A DNA stretch of 64,000 nt from Paulownia fortunei (Eukaryota; Streptophyta; Magnoliopsida; Lamiales; Paulowniaceae): NCBI GenBank assembly GCA_019321725.1, contig CM033121.1, positions 10,540,001-10,604,000 of the forward strand, in the 5' to 3' direction. Under the pieces are notes generated by a model, which ran no database searches, was not told the origin of the DNA, and saw only the letters and a program-made list of their open reading frames with translations. A program made the translations under genes and the position numbers. Below, piece after piece: positions 45,801 through 59,261 of this stretch. How positions within the stretch are numbered: the stretch's first letter is position 1; each line of letters begins with the position of its first letter.

Positions 45801-48800
45801 TATGTAATTTGCCTCTTGCATTTAGTTTACTTACTGTTTCCAGTAAGGCTATTATTCTGCTTGACTATTTACTAACCATCATTGAATGTAAATGCATATG
45901 CAATTTACTCTTTCTTAAGGAATGACTCCCTCGTGTTGATTTCTAGGGTGTTCTCCTGCTAAATGCTGTTCTCACAGGTACTGGTATCTTTCTATATCAT
46001 GCTAGCAAAGCAGTAATTTCTCTGAATTTTTCTGTAGTCTTTTCTTTTCTTCTGAATATGAACTCCAGTCGCTGCAAATATTGACATAGATGGTTGATTA
46101 GTATAGAAATTGAAAGATGCATTGTTTATTGCTTTTCTTTTCACTGTTTGAATTATGGAAGGTGATGGATAAGGGAGGAGAGAAGAAGGCCAACAGCGCA
46201 GACCTCAAGATAGAAGGCATGTTAGGTACATGTTTTGATGTATAAGAAAGGAAAGGAGAAAGAGAGATTAGTAATGGAAAATAAAAGATGATAACTCCTT
46301 CCTGTCCTTGTGGATGAGCTGTGAACTAAAAGCGAGGGGCTAGGCTGGAAGAACTTTTCTTCATGGGGACGGAGAAGTTGAATCTTGTCATGAAAATGTA
46401 TAGAGTTGCTAAAATACATCATCGAGATTAACCTTTTGGGTTTCAGGTCTTACAACTTAAAGATGCACTTAAGTGTTTTGGGTGAGTGAAAAGAGGCCTG
46501 TGTCAAGGTCTTTTAGAAGTTTAGAATGTGAGAGCTCTACTCTAAGTTGCTTTAATACTTCTCACACACCTTGTTGACCCAAAATCACACACTTGTGCAC
46601 TTTATGGCATTGGTTGGTACTTCTTGCGTTGCCGTTCGTACTGATTCATTCTTTAGATAAACTATTGAGGGGAATCCAGTGCTAGGGTGAACTAGACAAG
46701 AGGTAACTCAGAAGAGAGTAAAGATTGTATAATATGGGTAACTGCATTTGGAATGATATTCAGGTATGTAGTTTGACATGATAGGTCAATGCCTTTATCA
46801 TATGAAAAAGCTCATCTAGTGAAAGCTCTTTCGAGTTGTGCTTAAACCATTGACATTCCACAGCTTTTCCTACTAGACTGTTCAAAAAGAATAATTGGAC
46901 AGATCATGGCAAGAGATGGGGAATGATGATTGAATATTAGCAATCTGGATCAAATATAATAAAATCATAGTTTCAAAAAATTCAAATACTACCAAAACAC
47001 CTGACATAACTAAATTAATTAATTGCCCCCATTTTGCCTAATATATTGAATTATCTTACTATTTTTCCTGATTTTGTCTTCTTGTTCTTAATAAAATCTT
47101 AGGGATCTTTCTTTATGAGCCCTCTGTGCTGAGGCGCCTTTAAGACTGTGTTATGAAAGCAGTTTAGACTTTAGGTATTTAGGGGAAAACAAGGACATGT
47201 CTCATTGTTAATCAAAGGCTTAGCCCATAAGTTGAGGATCTAAGAGTGCGAGAATGATAGGGCTTCTTACTCACTTGTTGCCCCGGACATGTGAGCCACC
47301 ACCAACTTCTTGTCAGAAGTACACCAGGAGACTGCTCCTCTTGGTGTCCTAGGGGTGAGCTAGCTACAGGTGGGCAACTTAAATGATTGGCCCTCCCATG
47401 ATGTGGTTTATTGAGTGGGTTGTGCCTTAGTTCGTACAGGCCAGTAAACTTCTCATTGACACCTATAGGTGCTTTAAAATGGCTTGGCTTGAACTTTACT
47501 GCTGCAAGGAGTATTGATGGTACATAGTTACTTAAGAAAGCAAGAAGGATCTATCTTCTGGGTTAAACTTCACTGTACGAACTATTAATTTTTCTGTTGT
47601 CCTTTTTTAGTCTTAGTTTATGTCTTTGTTTGCCCATTCATTTATTGTTTTCTTTAGGGATGCAATGGATTTTGCACTAGTCCTACTTAATGAATATGTA
47701 AATTAACATAAGGTCCATGTGGGTTAGGTAAAATTGTTTCGTTAGATCTTCTGCGCAACCTATACTCAAGGAAATTTGTTCAAGTGATCGCTAGTATTTA
47801 TCTGTCAATAGAGATTTACGCTATATGTATTCATGCTATATAAGGATGCTGTTATGGTGCTCATTGGCAGATATTGTTGCTTATCCATATTCCCTTGGTC
47901 TTAAGAATTGAATAGACTTTCAAAAGAAAAAGGAGAGGGTTGATAGAAACCTCTTCATTCATTCAATATATATATATATATATATATATTAAGAGAAACT
48001 ATCGAATTTATTACTGCAGTACAGTATGATTTTATATTGAACTTTACTAGTCTCACATAAACGTTATTCTAACTTGTTTGCAGTTAGACAACATCAGGCT
48101 AATTCTCATGCCAAAAAAGGGTGGGAGCAATTTACTGATGCTGTAATTGGAGCAATTTCACAGAAAAGAAGAGGAGTTGTTTTTCTTCTTTGGGGAAACT
48201 ACGCTCAGGCCAAATCCCGGTAATTTATTTTGTTATACATGCTTGAATAACAGTCCAACATGGTTTTGATGAAAGGCCTTCTTAAGTTATCAATTAGCAA
48301 CACAAATTTGTGAGTCTCTCTAAAATACGGATAAATATCTATGTTCACAGACAGTTTTGTGGTTAAAGTTTACCTTGCATGATGGAGAAATTTTTCTCCC
48401 ACATTTGGATATTAAGTCAATGCAGGAGAAGCTCAATGTAAATTCTGAATAGTTTTCTCCCTCCTGAAGCAAAAAGATGTCATCCTGATTTTATCTCGTC
48501 AAATGTTGCATGATATGCCAGAACTCTTGATAGAGCAGCTAGCTTGCAATGGAATTAATGAACCTAATTGTTTGGAGAAATCATTCTAGGAGCACTTGAA
48601 GACAATTGGATAGGCAAAATTGGAATTCATGCAATAAATTTGAATGACGAAGATAGTTACCAACTTCATTGACCAAAATTTAAGGGGAAAATTTACTGTA
48701 TGCTAGCAGATGAATGCTTCCATTTGAAAGTTCTTACATGAGTTTTGGAGACTGCGATAAACCTTTGTGTGATGGAAGATAGTAAAAAAATCCATAAACT

Positions 48801-51800
48801 GTAAGCTAAATATGTTAAGGACATATTAGCTACAATTTATTTTTACTACTAGAAGTTCCCGTCCAATTGATGAGCAGCCCCAATAAGCAGTCTTTAATGG
48901 CAAAAGATCTGTCTTTGAATCCAGATTCTCAAATACTTATCTCCATCATGTTTTCTCATCGCTTCTATATCTGCTTCTTGTATTAGCTATGTAGAAAGAG
49001 TTCAAATAATTGTCAACACAACTACGCAAGTCCCAATTTAGCCATCTTTTACTTCCAAAATAGAAAATAATAATAATGAATTGTGAAAGAGCTTGAGTAT
49101 TTTATGCGCAAAAGTTCCACAAGATTTGTTGTTGGGGACCGCAAAATTTGCTGTTGGAGAAACATGATTCTTTTGTTTCATATCAAACTGCCTAAGAAGC
49201 TTCTAGAGTTTCCTTTTTCCTTGACTAAAAATTGCACTTCTTACCTAGCCTAAATATACTATTATCCTACCTTGTTCTAAAAATGATTTGGAGCTTAAGA
49301 GACATTCCATTGACAAGGTGAGCTTGTAAAAGAAATTTGGGTTGGAATAGAAGATAAGTGTGGGGGAGTTTCTCTTAAAAAAAAAAAAAATTGCAAAACT
49401 TTAAAAATATTACGAGTTGCAACTAAAAATAGGATGTTGCAAAATCAATAAGAATGATGAAGAGGGGTCCAATTCAATAACAATAGGCCCCAGTACTGAA
49501 ATTCGTCTAGTGTGAGAATTCTTCATTGATAAACTCTCTGTCTCTAATCTCATGAAGTTTTTAGAACTTTTGTTGTATCATATCCTTTTATTTTTTAGCC
49601 ACATCACTACCATTTGGCCCCATTACAACCTTTGTTGTAGACCTTTTGATTTCATGTGGTACTTTCGGTGTAGTGGAGATTTGTACCAAATCAAGAACTT
49701 ATGATATTTAACTCTTCTATTATAGATTGGGTGATGGTTTTTGTGAGGGTCTATGAGAATTCACTTATTTGAAGCATGTATGGTTTCGTTACTGTTGATA
49801 TTAATTATTCATACACACACTTGAGTATGCTTATTGTGGAAATGTATTTACTTTTGAATGACTAAGTTTAGATTCAACACTTGTTTGATTTCATTTCCAT
49901 ATTATTTTGCTACTTCCTGAGAATAATGGTTGGAAGTTAGTTATTATAGATGTTTGTGGGTATCACCATTGGAAACCCTTATAAGATTATAATTCATCCT
50001 CTATGGGCCACCTAGGGGTTTAAAAGTTTGTGGCGTATTCTAAATGCAATCATGATTTCCTACAAATATGGATTAATTTCGGTTTGTTTTAGGCTTGCTC
50101 GAGGACGAGTAAGGGTTAAGTGTGGGGGAATTTGATAAATGCATATTTTTGATACACTTCTGCTTGATGTAATTTTCTCATACCTTACTTTTCCTCTTAC
50201 CCTTACCTTAAACAAAGTTGTATAGAGTAGAACTTCTATTCTGAAAGACTGGCCATTGATATAGTATTATGGCTTTAACTCAAGACCGATTGGTGCCAAG
50301 AGGATCTGAAAAATGTGTCATCTTAGAGTTATATTGGATGACACATCTAAGCGTACTCTCTGGCACGACTTGCTCTGGGACAAGCAAAGATGGAAAACAC
50401 TAAAGAGCTAATGTGATATATGAGCTAGAACTTGGCTTTAAAGAACATGAGCAGGGAAATAATTGGAAAACATAGCACCAGAAAAGATCAGCATCACATG
50501 ATAATGTCACGCCTTGAGAACTGGACCCTTCTTGGACCGCATTATCAGAATGCAACCTAACATATGTAGTTACCAAAAATATTAATCCAATGACTAGGAT
50601 GATCGGATGCCCTCTTGCATCTAGTACCAAATGTCGTGGCTCTTGACCATGCGAACTCTCTCTCAATCACATCAATCCTTTCTTAATCAGACTAAAACTT
50701 GGACTTTCTCTTATTGCTATTTGTATCTCGAGGAGGAATTACGTAAGCAAAAGGGCTTAGTGAGTGAGGTCTGGGTTGTGTCCATGTTGAATAAAATGAT
50801 AATAATAGAAAATTGATTAAAATAATCAAACGAATCATATTGACTGGCTGAACAATATAGTCAAGCTTGTGAAGACCATATCATGTGAAGACCAAATCAG
50901 ATAATAACCATCTTAGGGAGCAACCCAGCGACCACTTAATAGAACTGGCCATGCCTATGTATATGGCGGCATCGATCACAGTGGCAGACAACCTCCAGCC
51001 ACCTGTAAAAGAACGCCTAAGTTGACATTGGACGACAAAGCCTTACTACTAGCAGCCCAATTCTACCCCAGCGAACCCCGCTAACCATAATGACCGATTA
51101 ACAGGAAACATTAGTCGAACAATTATTTCACAAAACCAGTCGACTAATTTATGCAGAACAGTAAACCATTTAGAATCACAGATATACAGAGTGTAACGGC
51201 AAACTGAACAAATATCATGATAAATGGGACCCTCGCGTATTCGTATGGAGTCTGGAGGTGGCTCCCAACATTATTTCACAATGAAGTACCGGAGCGTCCT
51301 CAACCGCACAACATAATGATCATGCTGTGGCACTCAACTCCATGGAGTTGTCAGAGCCCCCTTAATCCACACAGTAAGTGAATATCTTACCCTTTTGGGC
51401 ACAAAACAATATTACATTTTTCTCGAGTTCTTCATTAAGGACAATCTTTTGTACATGCATAATAAACATGCATGCTTTACATATATTATTCCTCCCGTTT
51501 TATAAGTATTTATATAACTGAGTGGCACTCACTGAGTTTGATCACACATCGAATCTCAAGCCCGAAGTTCGAGAAGATGCTTCAGTGATTTCATCGCATT
51601 TTATCTGTTTACCTAACACTTTTCTTCTTTAATTAAAAGACTCATTCTAATATGTTTTAATGATACTTATGCACATGAACGCGTGTTAGTCATTAACCTG
51701 ACACGTGGTTCTATTGTAGGTCTGGCCTTACTGCTTACACTCTAGATACTGATAAGTCTTGAAACATACTCAGAACATGTCCCTGACACACTAGAACATA

Positions 51801-54800
51801 AATGCACAAATTCATTAGATTATATGTGCTTTCACGTGGCAATGTCGGCTTAAGTAAAGGGAGCAGGATATATGGATATGGGGAATGGGGATTCAATTTG
51901 AAGGAGGATGAGCCGCCTCCTATGTTGGCTAAAGTAAAGCCCCTACTCCCAAATTTATGATGTTTTCCTTTTTCTTCTTTCTTTTGTTTTGGTCAGCAGG
52001 TATCGTAATTTAGCCCCTCACAAGAACTTAATTACAAGTAAGCACAAATTGAACTCTAATTAATAGCAATTTGGCCGCCCCCAAATAAGGATTAGAAAGT
52101 CACACAGTCTACAAACTAATTCCTAAGTACCGTCAAGCCCAAAACAATATTAGTAACATAAAGTTTACATCTAAATTCAACTTAGTCCAACATGTTATAG
52201 TTAGTAGGATTTCTTCCATTTTTCTTTTTTGCACAGAGGCGTCACAGATAACAAAACTGTTCTGGCAGAACACAAGCAGGGGAAATTCGATTTCATTCAT
52301 GTGCAGCATCAAGAGCCCAACCATGATTGATTTCGGAAGTATTATCTTGCATCGATTCGTTTTGTTAAAATTACCTTACGTCATTAATCAAGCAATATAA
52401 CGATACAACATTTTGATCCTAGGCTGCTCTACTTAGCACCATATAGAAACTCTTATGTTTGGGCTCTCTATGCTCCACGTGAATGAATCTGAATTTCTCT
52501 TAGAGGTGGCTCAATGATGGCCTCACAGGCCAGCCAAGAATTAATTTTGGAAGGAAAGAGTTTAAGATTTTGAACTTATTTGCTTACCTGCAACCATGTT
52601 CTTAATTGCATTCCTGATTATCTATTTGGTATTTTTTCACAAGTTAAAAGCACAATCTGCCATGATTATGATTATATTGATTTATTGGCTGAGAAAGTGC
52701 TTGACTTTGAGTACACGGCACAGAAAATTCACCATGAGAATTCACATTTCTCAAGCAGAAGCAAGTTTGTTTACAACAGGAACATACAATCCAACAGACA
52801 TCTCTATATTCACACATTAATCATTTAGGACTATGTTCTGTTATTGAAGCAGACAAGTGTTGAGGACTTACTACCAACTACAAATTATCACCCAATTTAC
52901 CTGGCTTGTCATTAAGAACCTGTGTAATGGTTCGTGGTCTTTTTTATGTGAACTTAGGTAAATGAACTATGAAAATCATGTTGATAATAGTTTGTGAGTT
53001 TTGCTATAGTATTTTTGTATCTTAACTAGTCACTTTTTGTAAGTAGTTACTAGAAATCATGAATCTTTTTTCTTTTTTTTAATGTATACTAGAAATTATG
53101 GATCTAGTTCTCAGGTTATGCTGTGTTTTCAGACCTTTTCTTCTGCACTCATTCTGTGGATGATTTATGGTCTGGACAGGATCATCTATGGGTCATTTTG
53201 TAGTAGTTTCGTGCAATAATGTTGGAGTTCATAGACATATCCAGTTAATTATCTGAACATCTGAGGATTTTGGCTTACCCATTTGCAGCAGCCACCCAGC
53301 CCGTAACAGCAACTACCATAGCCCTTGCGTTATGACTTAAAATGATTTTTTCCAGAATGTTAACATCAACTCAATTCTAATCCTCATAATAGTTTGACCT
53401 CACAATGTGTAATTGCTGACTACAACTCATTCCTAATCCCCAGACTAGTTTGACCTCACAATATGTAATTGTTGACTTTTTGCAGCATAAACTCCTAAGT
53501 TATCCTATATAAACCTATATGCAATCTGTGTAATGCGTCAATGAATTTATTAAAACAGTTAACGAATAATGATTTATTCTTGGAAGTTTGCTGAGCAGTT
53601 TTGCTGTTGATTTGGCCTTTTGGTAGAAAGTGTTGTTAGTTAGAAATCTGTATTTGGGCTGAAAGTTGAGTTGTAACAAAAGGACATGTTATCTTAGTAT
53701 ACGAGAATTATCAATAGATGGAAATAGATAACAAATCAAATATATTATATGTTTCCATTGAAATTGTTTATACAGGTTGATAGATGAATCAAAGCACTAT
53801 GTTCTCAAATCAGCACATCCTTCTGGTTTATCCGCAAACAGAGGCTTCTTTGGATGCAGGTTGGTGTCTTAATTGCATATAATAGTTTACGTTTGCATAA
53901 GGTACATTGCTCCAATGTATCCACTGTATTTGCTATTTATTTGAATAGCTTTTACAGAAAACAGTAAATCTGCTAACTTGAGTGGAAGTTTGGGTCTGAA
54001 CCATGTGATTTGAATTGCTTAAATAAAATATATAATTATCAGAGAGGGAATTTTGAAAAAAGAAGGTTTAAATCAGAGTTATCAAAACCATGCAGTTATA
54101 GCATAACAGGTTACTTGCCATTTTCCCACAATTTTCTGATGAGGGTGGCTAGCATCTATGCATGAATGAATAGTGCTTCTGTCTTGCTATAAGGATCTCT
54201 CAGTAACAGTTCTGAATATATTTAATTTGCAAGAAATAGAGAATCGAGTTAACTTTCTCCATCTTCTCTGCGAATTGAGTATTTATCTTTCCTATATCTT
54301 GTCATGTGGGTGTCTCTTGTGGTTGTAGAAAACGAAAATGATATGTGTGTTTTCACAAGTGATCTGGGGCAATTTGGAGTTTCATGAGGTATTCTGCTTG
54401 TGTTGGCATTTCTTCAGACTTCAATGGTTGAAGGATGGATGTTAACTTTTGAGAACTAATTGTGATATGGAGGACTTGTCAAATTATTAAGATGAAGATT
54501 TTTAGCATCCCTCAATCGTTCAAGATTTTTTTTACTACTCTACCGACAGAATATTTTTTTCATATGATTCACGAAGAAAAGGGTTTTGAGTAGTTCATTT
54601 TCATTCCCTGACTAAATATCTTACTTTCAGGAATAAATAATTGAATTCAAGAACATATGCCATTTGATTCTGGGAGGAAAAACAGATGCAACAACAAGAC
54701 AATCCCCACCCACATAAATCTAAACCAGCTTCTTCAGAAGAGTCTATATTGGATGAGCGAATAATTTGACCATGTAATAAAAAAATCATATTAGTTCAAT

Positions 54801-55503
54801 TGCATCCTTCCATTATGTCCATATATGGTATAACACATTGAAGTTCCAAAGTATCTGTAATGTCTAGATTGTAGTCTATTAGCAAGCAAGGATTTGGATC
54901 CATAGAATGGTGGGATCATATATAATTGAATCAACCCTTCTGCTTGGAATAGAAAATAAGTAAAACACAATGGAAAGAGAAGTAGATAAAAATCAATAAC
55001 TAGATCAAATGTGAAAATGGTTGGGGACTCTGAGTTGGCATACTGGGTCAGCTTCCAGTAAGTTGTGTGTTTCTCATTGTTTATGCTATTATTTTCAGAA
55101 GTTTGATATTTATTCTCTTTTACATTCAGTGTCGCATGATTTACACTGGTAATTGATTGTTCTTTTTTTTTTTTAACATACACAATATGATTTGTCGATT
55201 AATTTCTGGTAAATTGATTATTTGTGCTTGTCTTCCTTGACAAAGTTTTGAAGTTATACAAGTTAGGGATACTGCACGTGTACCAAGTCAAGTCTTCCAA
55301 TATGTTCTGTTCTGGCAAAGGAGTCATTTTTTGTTCTCATTATTTTAATTAAACAATTATAAAGGGATACATCAGCCCACCAGAGAGGAAACCACATTTT
55401 TTGGTTATTAATTGCAATTTTTAACTCATTACACAGGCACTTTTCTCGGACAAACCAGATCTTGGAGAAAATGGGAATATCTCCAATAGATTGGCAGCTG
55501 TAG
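42807..55503 (+). CDS. UNG: Uracil-DNA glycosylase, complete, seven exons
   Basis: Removes uracil from DNA, starting base-excision repair. Exons 42807-43056, 43994-44211, 44784-44942, 45947-45977, 48084-48219, 53776-53859 and 55437-55503 join in phase at GT-AG borders into 314 residues, close to Arabidopsis UNG. The N-terminus has [10 protein letters not shown], resembling a PCNA-binding motif as in human UNG2, and a basic KRLKR. GQDPYH (155-160, with catalytic Asp157) spans the exon 2/3 border; then [46 protein letters not shown], the HPSGLS loop with His279, RGFFGCRHFS, and the C-terminus PIDWQL. All key residues are intact, so the gene looks functional. Start: ATG 42807 aligns with the family; an in-frame ATG at 42720 would add 29 lysine-rich residues and could alter targeting. 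Introns hold transposon debris; intron 5 is 5.6 kb. Confidence 0.97.
43427..43550 (+). pseudogene. Decayed duplicate of UNG exon 2 inside intron 1
   Basis: After an AG at 43425-43426, and in the same phase as true exon 2, the sequence reads [15 protein letters not shown], stop, [11 protein letters not shown], stop, against [20 protein letters not shown] and ELQKPYAK in the real exon. The tryptophan codon has become TGA and a second TGA follows QKP. Nucleotide similarity fades after about 43550, where the real exon continues to GQ. This is a tandem exon duplication in which one copy has decayed. If spliced in, it would end translation early. Confidence 0.85.
45149..45465. repeat. MITE-like insert in UNG intron 3
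   Basis: The left end TGTGTTTGGATATGTTT and the right end, on the opposite strand, CGTGTTTGGTTTGAGATATTTT are imperfect inverted repeats of a kind frequent in plant intronic MITEs. The interior has a repeated GGGTGTAGGATTT(C/G)AAAATAGGG unit. Exact limits and target duplication are not clear. Confidence 0.45.
45978..48083 (+). other. UNG intron 4
   Basis: 2.1 kb from CACAG|GTACTG to TTTGCAG|TT. It contains an (AT)n tract at about 47967-47989. A less AT-rich stretch at 47210-47470 looks like an old repeat, but I cannot name the family. Confidence 0.75.
48220..53775 (+). other. UNG intron 5, expanded by transposon debris
   Basis: 5.6 kb from TCCCG|GTAATT to TATACAG|G. It contains a Ty3/gypsy 3' end (listed separately), a less AT-rich unclassified block at 50880-51400 that may be retrotransposon LTR, and a two-copy tandem repeat of about 55 bp at 53367-53480 with TAGTTTGACCTCACAATRTG in each copy. 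Confidence 0.75.
49350..50500 (+). mobile_element. Ty3/gypsy 3' end fragment in UNG intron 5
   Basis: GGCTTGCTCGAGGACGAG followed by TAAGTGTGGGGGAATTTGAT (about 50091-50138) is the characteristic end of plant Ty3/gypsy elements of the Tat group: short 3' motif, polypurine tract, and LTR start TGATAAATGCAT at about 50132. A second AAGTGTGGGGGAG occurs at about 49358. The coding region is absent and the LTR's right end is not identifiable, so limits are approximate. Confidence 0.6.
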
Positions 55504-56690
55504 TGCAGCAGAAGACTATTCCCATATTTTGCAACCTCAATTTGGAGTCTGACGTATTTTGTCGTACTGTCTCATCCACAATGTTAGGCATGATTCCAGG
55601 GGTTTAGCGATGTTATATGTAGAGGTTATCAACTAGCAAGCCCACCCTGTTGAATATCATGTGGTTTAATATATGTGGAGGTTATCAACTATCAAGCCTG
55701 TTGAATATCATGTGTTCTAATTTTTATGCGCTGGCTCAGAGTTGAGCCTCTAATTGTGCGTATCTAATGGCTGAGGGTGCATTTCTTCCACATACTTCTA
55801 CAAGCAAAGCATGCACATGTAGATTTCAATGAGGAAATGAAGATAACTGCAGTTGTATCCTCTGATTTTGTTTTAATTCAGTAGATTTGAGTTGTGCAAG
55901 TATCATATCTTTGCTGCTACTATTCTCAGACAACATTAATCAAATTCTTGCTTTTAAATTGTGGAAGTATCTATATATATATATATATACGGCAAAATTT
56001 TCATTCATTTCTTTCAGAACCCTGAACCTCATCGCATTCTGCCTTAGCAAGCCATTTTTGCAGTTACAGCAGCCGTAACATCCACAACTGTACACTCCAA
56101 ATTGTATGTTGGTTCCGGTACTTGCAGAATTACATGATTATTTCAGGGTTTCTTGAGTGTTTCGAATGTACTTGAGTCTCTGCTTTCTTACACTTCTAAA
56201 CATTTATCCCTTGCTAGTTGCTATAGTTGCAAAATACGCTATGCATGTGTAAAAAATGATGGTTGTGATATTGAGAGATAATGCACTCATGACAAGTATC
56301 ATGATTTGTTAAAGTACCTCACATCAAATGTCAAATAAAGGGTTCCTTCATTTTGAAGTTTAGTGCAAGCGGTCAAAAGGGCATTTCGGTGAAAAAAGAC
56401 CATATGATTATGAATAGTTTAAAATTCACATGCTGATTGAATCTATGGGTCATGGTTTGATTATTTATAATTTAAGAAGAGCTGTTAATCATAAGATAAG
56501 TGTAATTACCTTAAATTTTTTTGCTTATGTATCATTTGAGTTGTTGCTTTAAATGTATGCTTATTAATTTTGAATTGACTCTTATAATTCACCTTTGAGG
56601 TAAGGTACATATTCTCCTGCTTAGCGCACGTGGATTTTGCCAAAGAAACAAAAATGTTAATTATTAAATATACTCGAGAGATATTCAGGT
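55504..56690. other. UNG 3' flank with short tandem duplication
   Basis: Presumably UNG 3' UTR and downstream spacer. At about 55617-55720 a unit of about 58 bp (ATATGTRGAGGTTATCAACTA ... TTGAATATCATGTG) is present twice, the second copy slightly shorter. An (AT)n tract lies at about 55973-55989. No gene seen. Confidence 0.6.
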
Positions 56691-57850
56691 TTAAGGGTTG
56701 AAAAGAGTTTCATGAAGCATAAGACCGTGTGTACAATGGCTTGCCTCTAGGTGATCAGAATACGGGATTCTTATGGATAAGAGAGTTAAGCAAATGAACA
56801 ACATCAATAGGCTTTTAAAAGATGTTTTGGATGATAGTTCAGTAGTTACAAATTATGGGGAGGTGAAGACAGCAATAGTTGAGTCTTTTTAGAATTTTCT
56901 AGGAGGTTGTAGATTTTTCATAAACATTGTGGGGCAAGAATTTAGTGAGGGTATTCCGTCATTTTTCGTATTTGGAAATATTTTGAAAGAAATTAATTCA
57001 ACATTTATTGTTTTGATACCAAAAGTTGAGAATCCTACTTACACTTAAAGGCTACGTCTAATTCTTGTTGCAATTCCATCTACGAGTGCATTGGGAAAAA
57101 CATTGCTAAAAGGATTCCTAATGTGCTTCCTTCTCTTGTGTCGTTTTCTCAAACTGCTTCCATCAAAGATAGAAGAATATCTTGACAATGTTCTTCTAGC
57201 TCAAGGGCTTATGAGAAATTACAACAGGGGATCAAGACAATGAAATCCTTTTTCTCTTTGTTTGTCTTAGTAATGGAGTTGTTCTCTGGTATGATGAATT
57301 TAGCAGCTGTGGAGCAGAAGTTTGGTTTGCACTGGATAAGTAAAAGCTGATAAAATAAGTTACTTATGCTTTGCTGATGATAATTATTATTTTTTTGCCA
57401 AGGGCAACTTATCCTCTGGTTCAAGTTACCTCTGAAACCTTTCATTGATTTATGTGGTCTGGTGCCTAGTACGTTGAAATATAAAGTGTTATTTTCTGAT
57501 GCTGAAATGGAAATAAAATATGATATTATCAATATGTTGGGGTCTAAAGAAGGTAAGTTAACAATGAAATTAAATGGGAGTGCCTGTCATCATCTCTAGG
57601 CTTAAAGCTATAGAACGCAAGGCATTGGTGGATAAGCTCACTTCCTTGGTGAACTCGTGGACAAACATTTGTTTGTCCTATGCTGGGGTTGGGGGGGGGG
57701 GGGGGCGGGGGGGAGGTAGGTGTTGACACAATTGGTGAAGTCCGTTTTCTTTTTCATTCAAGCATACTGGTAAGGCATCTTCCTTTTCCTAAGACGGTTT
57801 GCAAGGAGTTGATAAAATTCTTAGAATTTTTTGTGTAGCTTGAAATGAAA
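56690..57850 (+). pseudogene. LINE (L1-type) reverse transcriptase remnant
   Basis: Short blocks over three frames follow the plant L1 RT order: EINSTFIVLIPKVENPT (about 56990), KRIPNVLPSLVSFSQTA and IKDRRIS (about 57110-57180), CFADDN with the FADD catalytic motif (about 57370), SRLKAIERKALVDKLTSLVN then SWTNICLSYAG (about 57595-57685), and LPFPKTVCKELIKFLRIF (about 57780-57830). Many stops and shifts; the poly-G run at 57691-57713 interrupts it after SYAG. A dead, 5'-truncated copy; neither a poly-A tail nor flanking repeats are clear. Confidence 0.8.
57685..57713 (+). repeat. Poly-G / G4-prone tract inside the LINE remnant
   Basis: GGGG, TT, fifteen Gs, C, seven Gs. It lies where the LINE coding sequence breaks, so it is a later expansion or insertion. 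Its length may be inaccurate. Confidence 0.75.
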
Positions 57851-59172
57851 AAAAATTAAAAGCAAAATTGTATTTATGATCGAGTTTGTGGTCCGCGGGA
57901 AAAGGAGGTTTAGAACTCAAACTTACTAAAGAATAGAATAAAGCAGCTGTTAGTAGGTACAAATTCAATTAATGGTCACAAAACTCAGTTAGTGGGCACA
58001 AAAATTATAATCGCAGTGGTCACTAAATATATTTGACATATTCGTCAATTAACTTTGTCCTTTTATCTCGAGCAAATACAACATATTTCGACATTGAAAA
58101 TAATTTCTCAGTTGGATGACTAAACAAACTAAATGGAAGTAGATTACCTTGGACGATTTCCTTGAGTTATTGTACGTTCTTTGGAGAATCTTATTGATCT
58201 TTGTGGGCTATCCTGCATGATATGAATTCCTTGGGTGTAATCTAATTCACCTTACCAAATAAAAAACTAATTGCTTTATTCAGAAACTAATGTGACGCAA
58301 TACAATTTTAATGACATAATATTAAAGGATTTTTAATAAATACTATGACAAATCAAGCACAGACAATCTGATAAAATTAGTTTGGTGAATTATAAGGCCT
58401 TCTTTTTTAATTAGAAAATATCATCCAAACTGAAAATCCAATAATATAAAACCCAACAACTAGGAACATGATTTTACTAATATAAAGTTTGAAATAGATA
58501 ATATACATAAATAACAAAATGTCAAAGATTTTCTATTTTAGTATATGTTTCCTGTTTTTCATAAAAACAAACTAGATCCATTATCTTATGATATAGGAAC
58601 AGTACAGAAACCTAAATTTAAACAAACTCTCACACCTATAATCCATTGCAACTACCACCAAGTAATAGATTTAAATTGAAAATTGACCAGTATAATATAG
58701 AGAATACCAAAATTTTGGCTATGGCACTATAACTAGGGTCCAAGAATCACGTCAACTTTGACCATTAAAGATGATAAAATTTAATTTTAGTTTATCAGAA
58801 CTAAAATTTAATTGATTAACTAAAATTAAATTTTCAGAGTGATACCTCTGAAAAGCATTATGCATTGGTCCACCGAAAATTCCATGTATGGTTTAAAAGG
58901 ACTTGGCTAGCTAGCACCTGGAAAGTAGAGGTGGAGCATTGCCATCTAGCAATTAAGCTGCAACAAAATGCTAAAATTATAGAAATACGATAAACTAGAG
59001 TGTAACTGCAGAGAGAGATCAATTTTCAGTTTAAAGAAATTCATTCGTGATTACTTACATTTGTGTAAGGATTATACAACGCTATAGGTATTATGTTTTT
59101 TATACTACTATATAACTGCATGAACAACTAATTTATGTCAGACAGAACGAACAATCATAGGAAAAAACAGGT
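57851..59172. other. AT-rich spacer
   Basis: No gene recognised. An imperfect AT-rich palindrome around TAAAATTTAATTTTAGTT lies at about 58768-58838. Confidence 0.55.
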
Positions 59173-59261
59173 CTAAGCCTGAACCCCTTTGGCAGCAAAG
59201 AGAGCTCGCAAAGCCAAATTCTTTTCTTCAGCATCCCTAAATGTAGCTCTTCTCCCATGTC
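59173..59261 (-). CDS. Candidate terminal exon of an unidentified gene
   Basis: On - a clear acceptor (TTAATTTCAG) is followed by an 89-base frame reading HGRRATFRDAEEKNLALRAL then FAAKGVQA and a stop. The charged, helix-like composition and the splice site look like a real last exon, unlike the surrounding AT-rich sequence. I do not recognise the family and found no convincing upstream exon between 59262 and 61500, so it may belong to a gene with distant exons, or be a relic. Confidence 0.35.
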
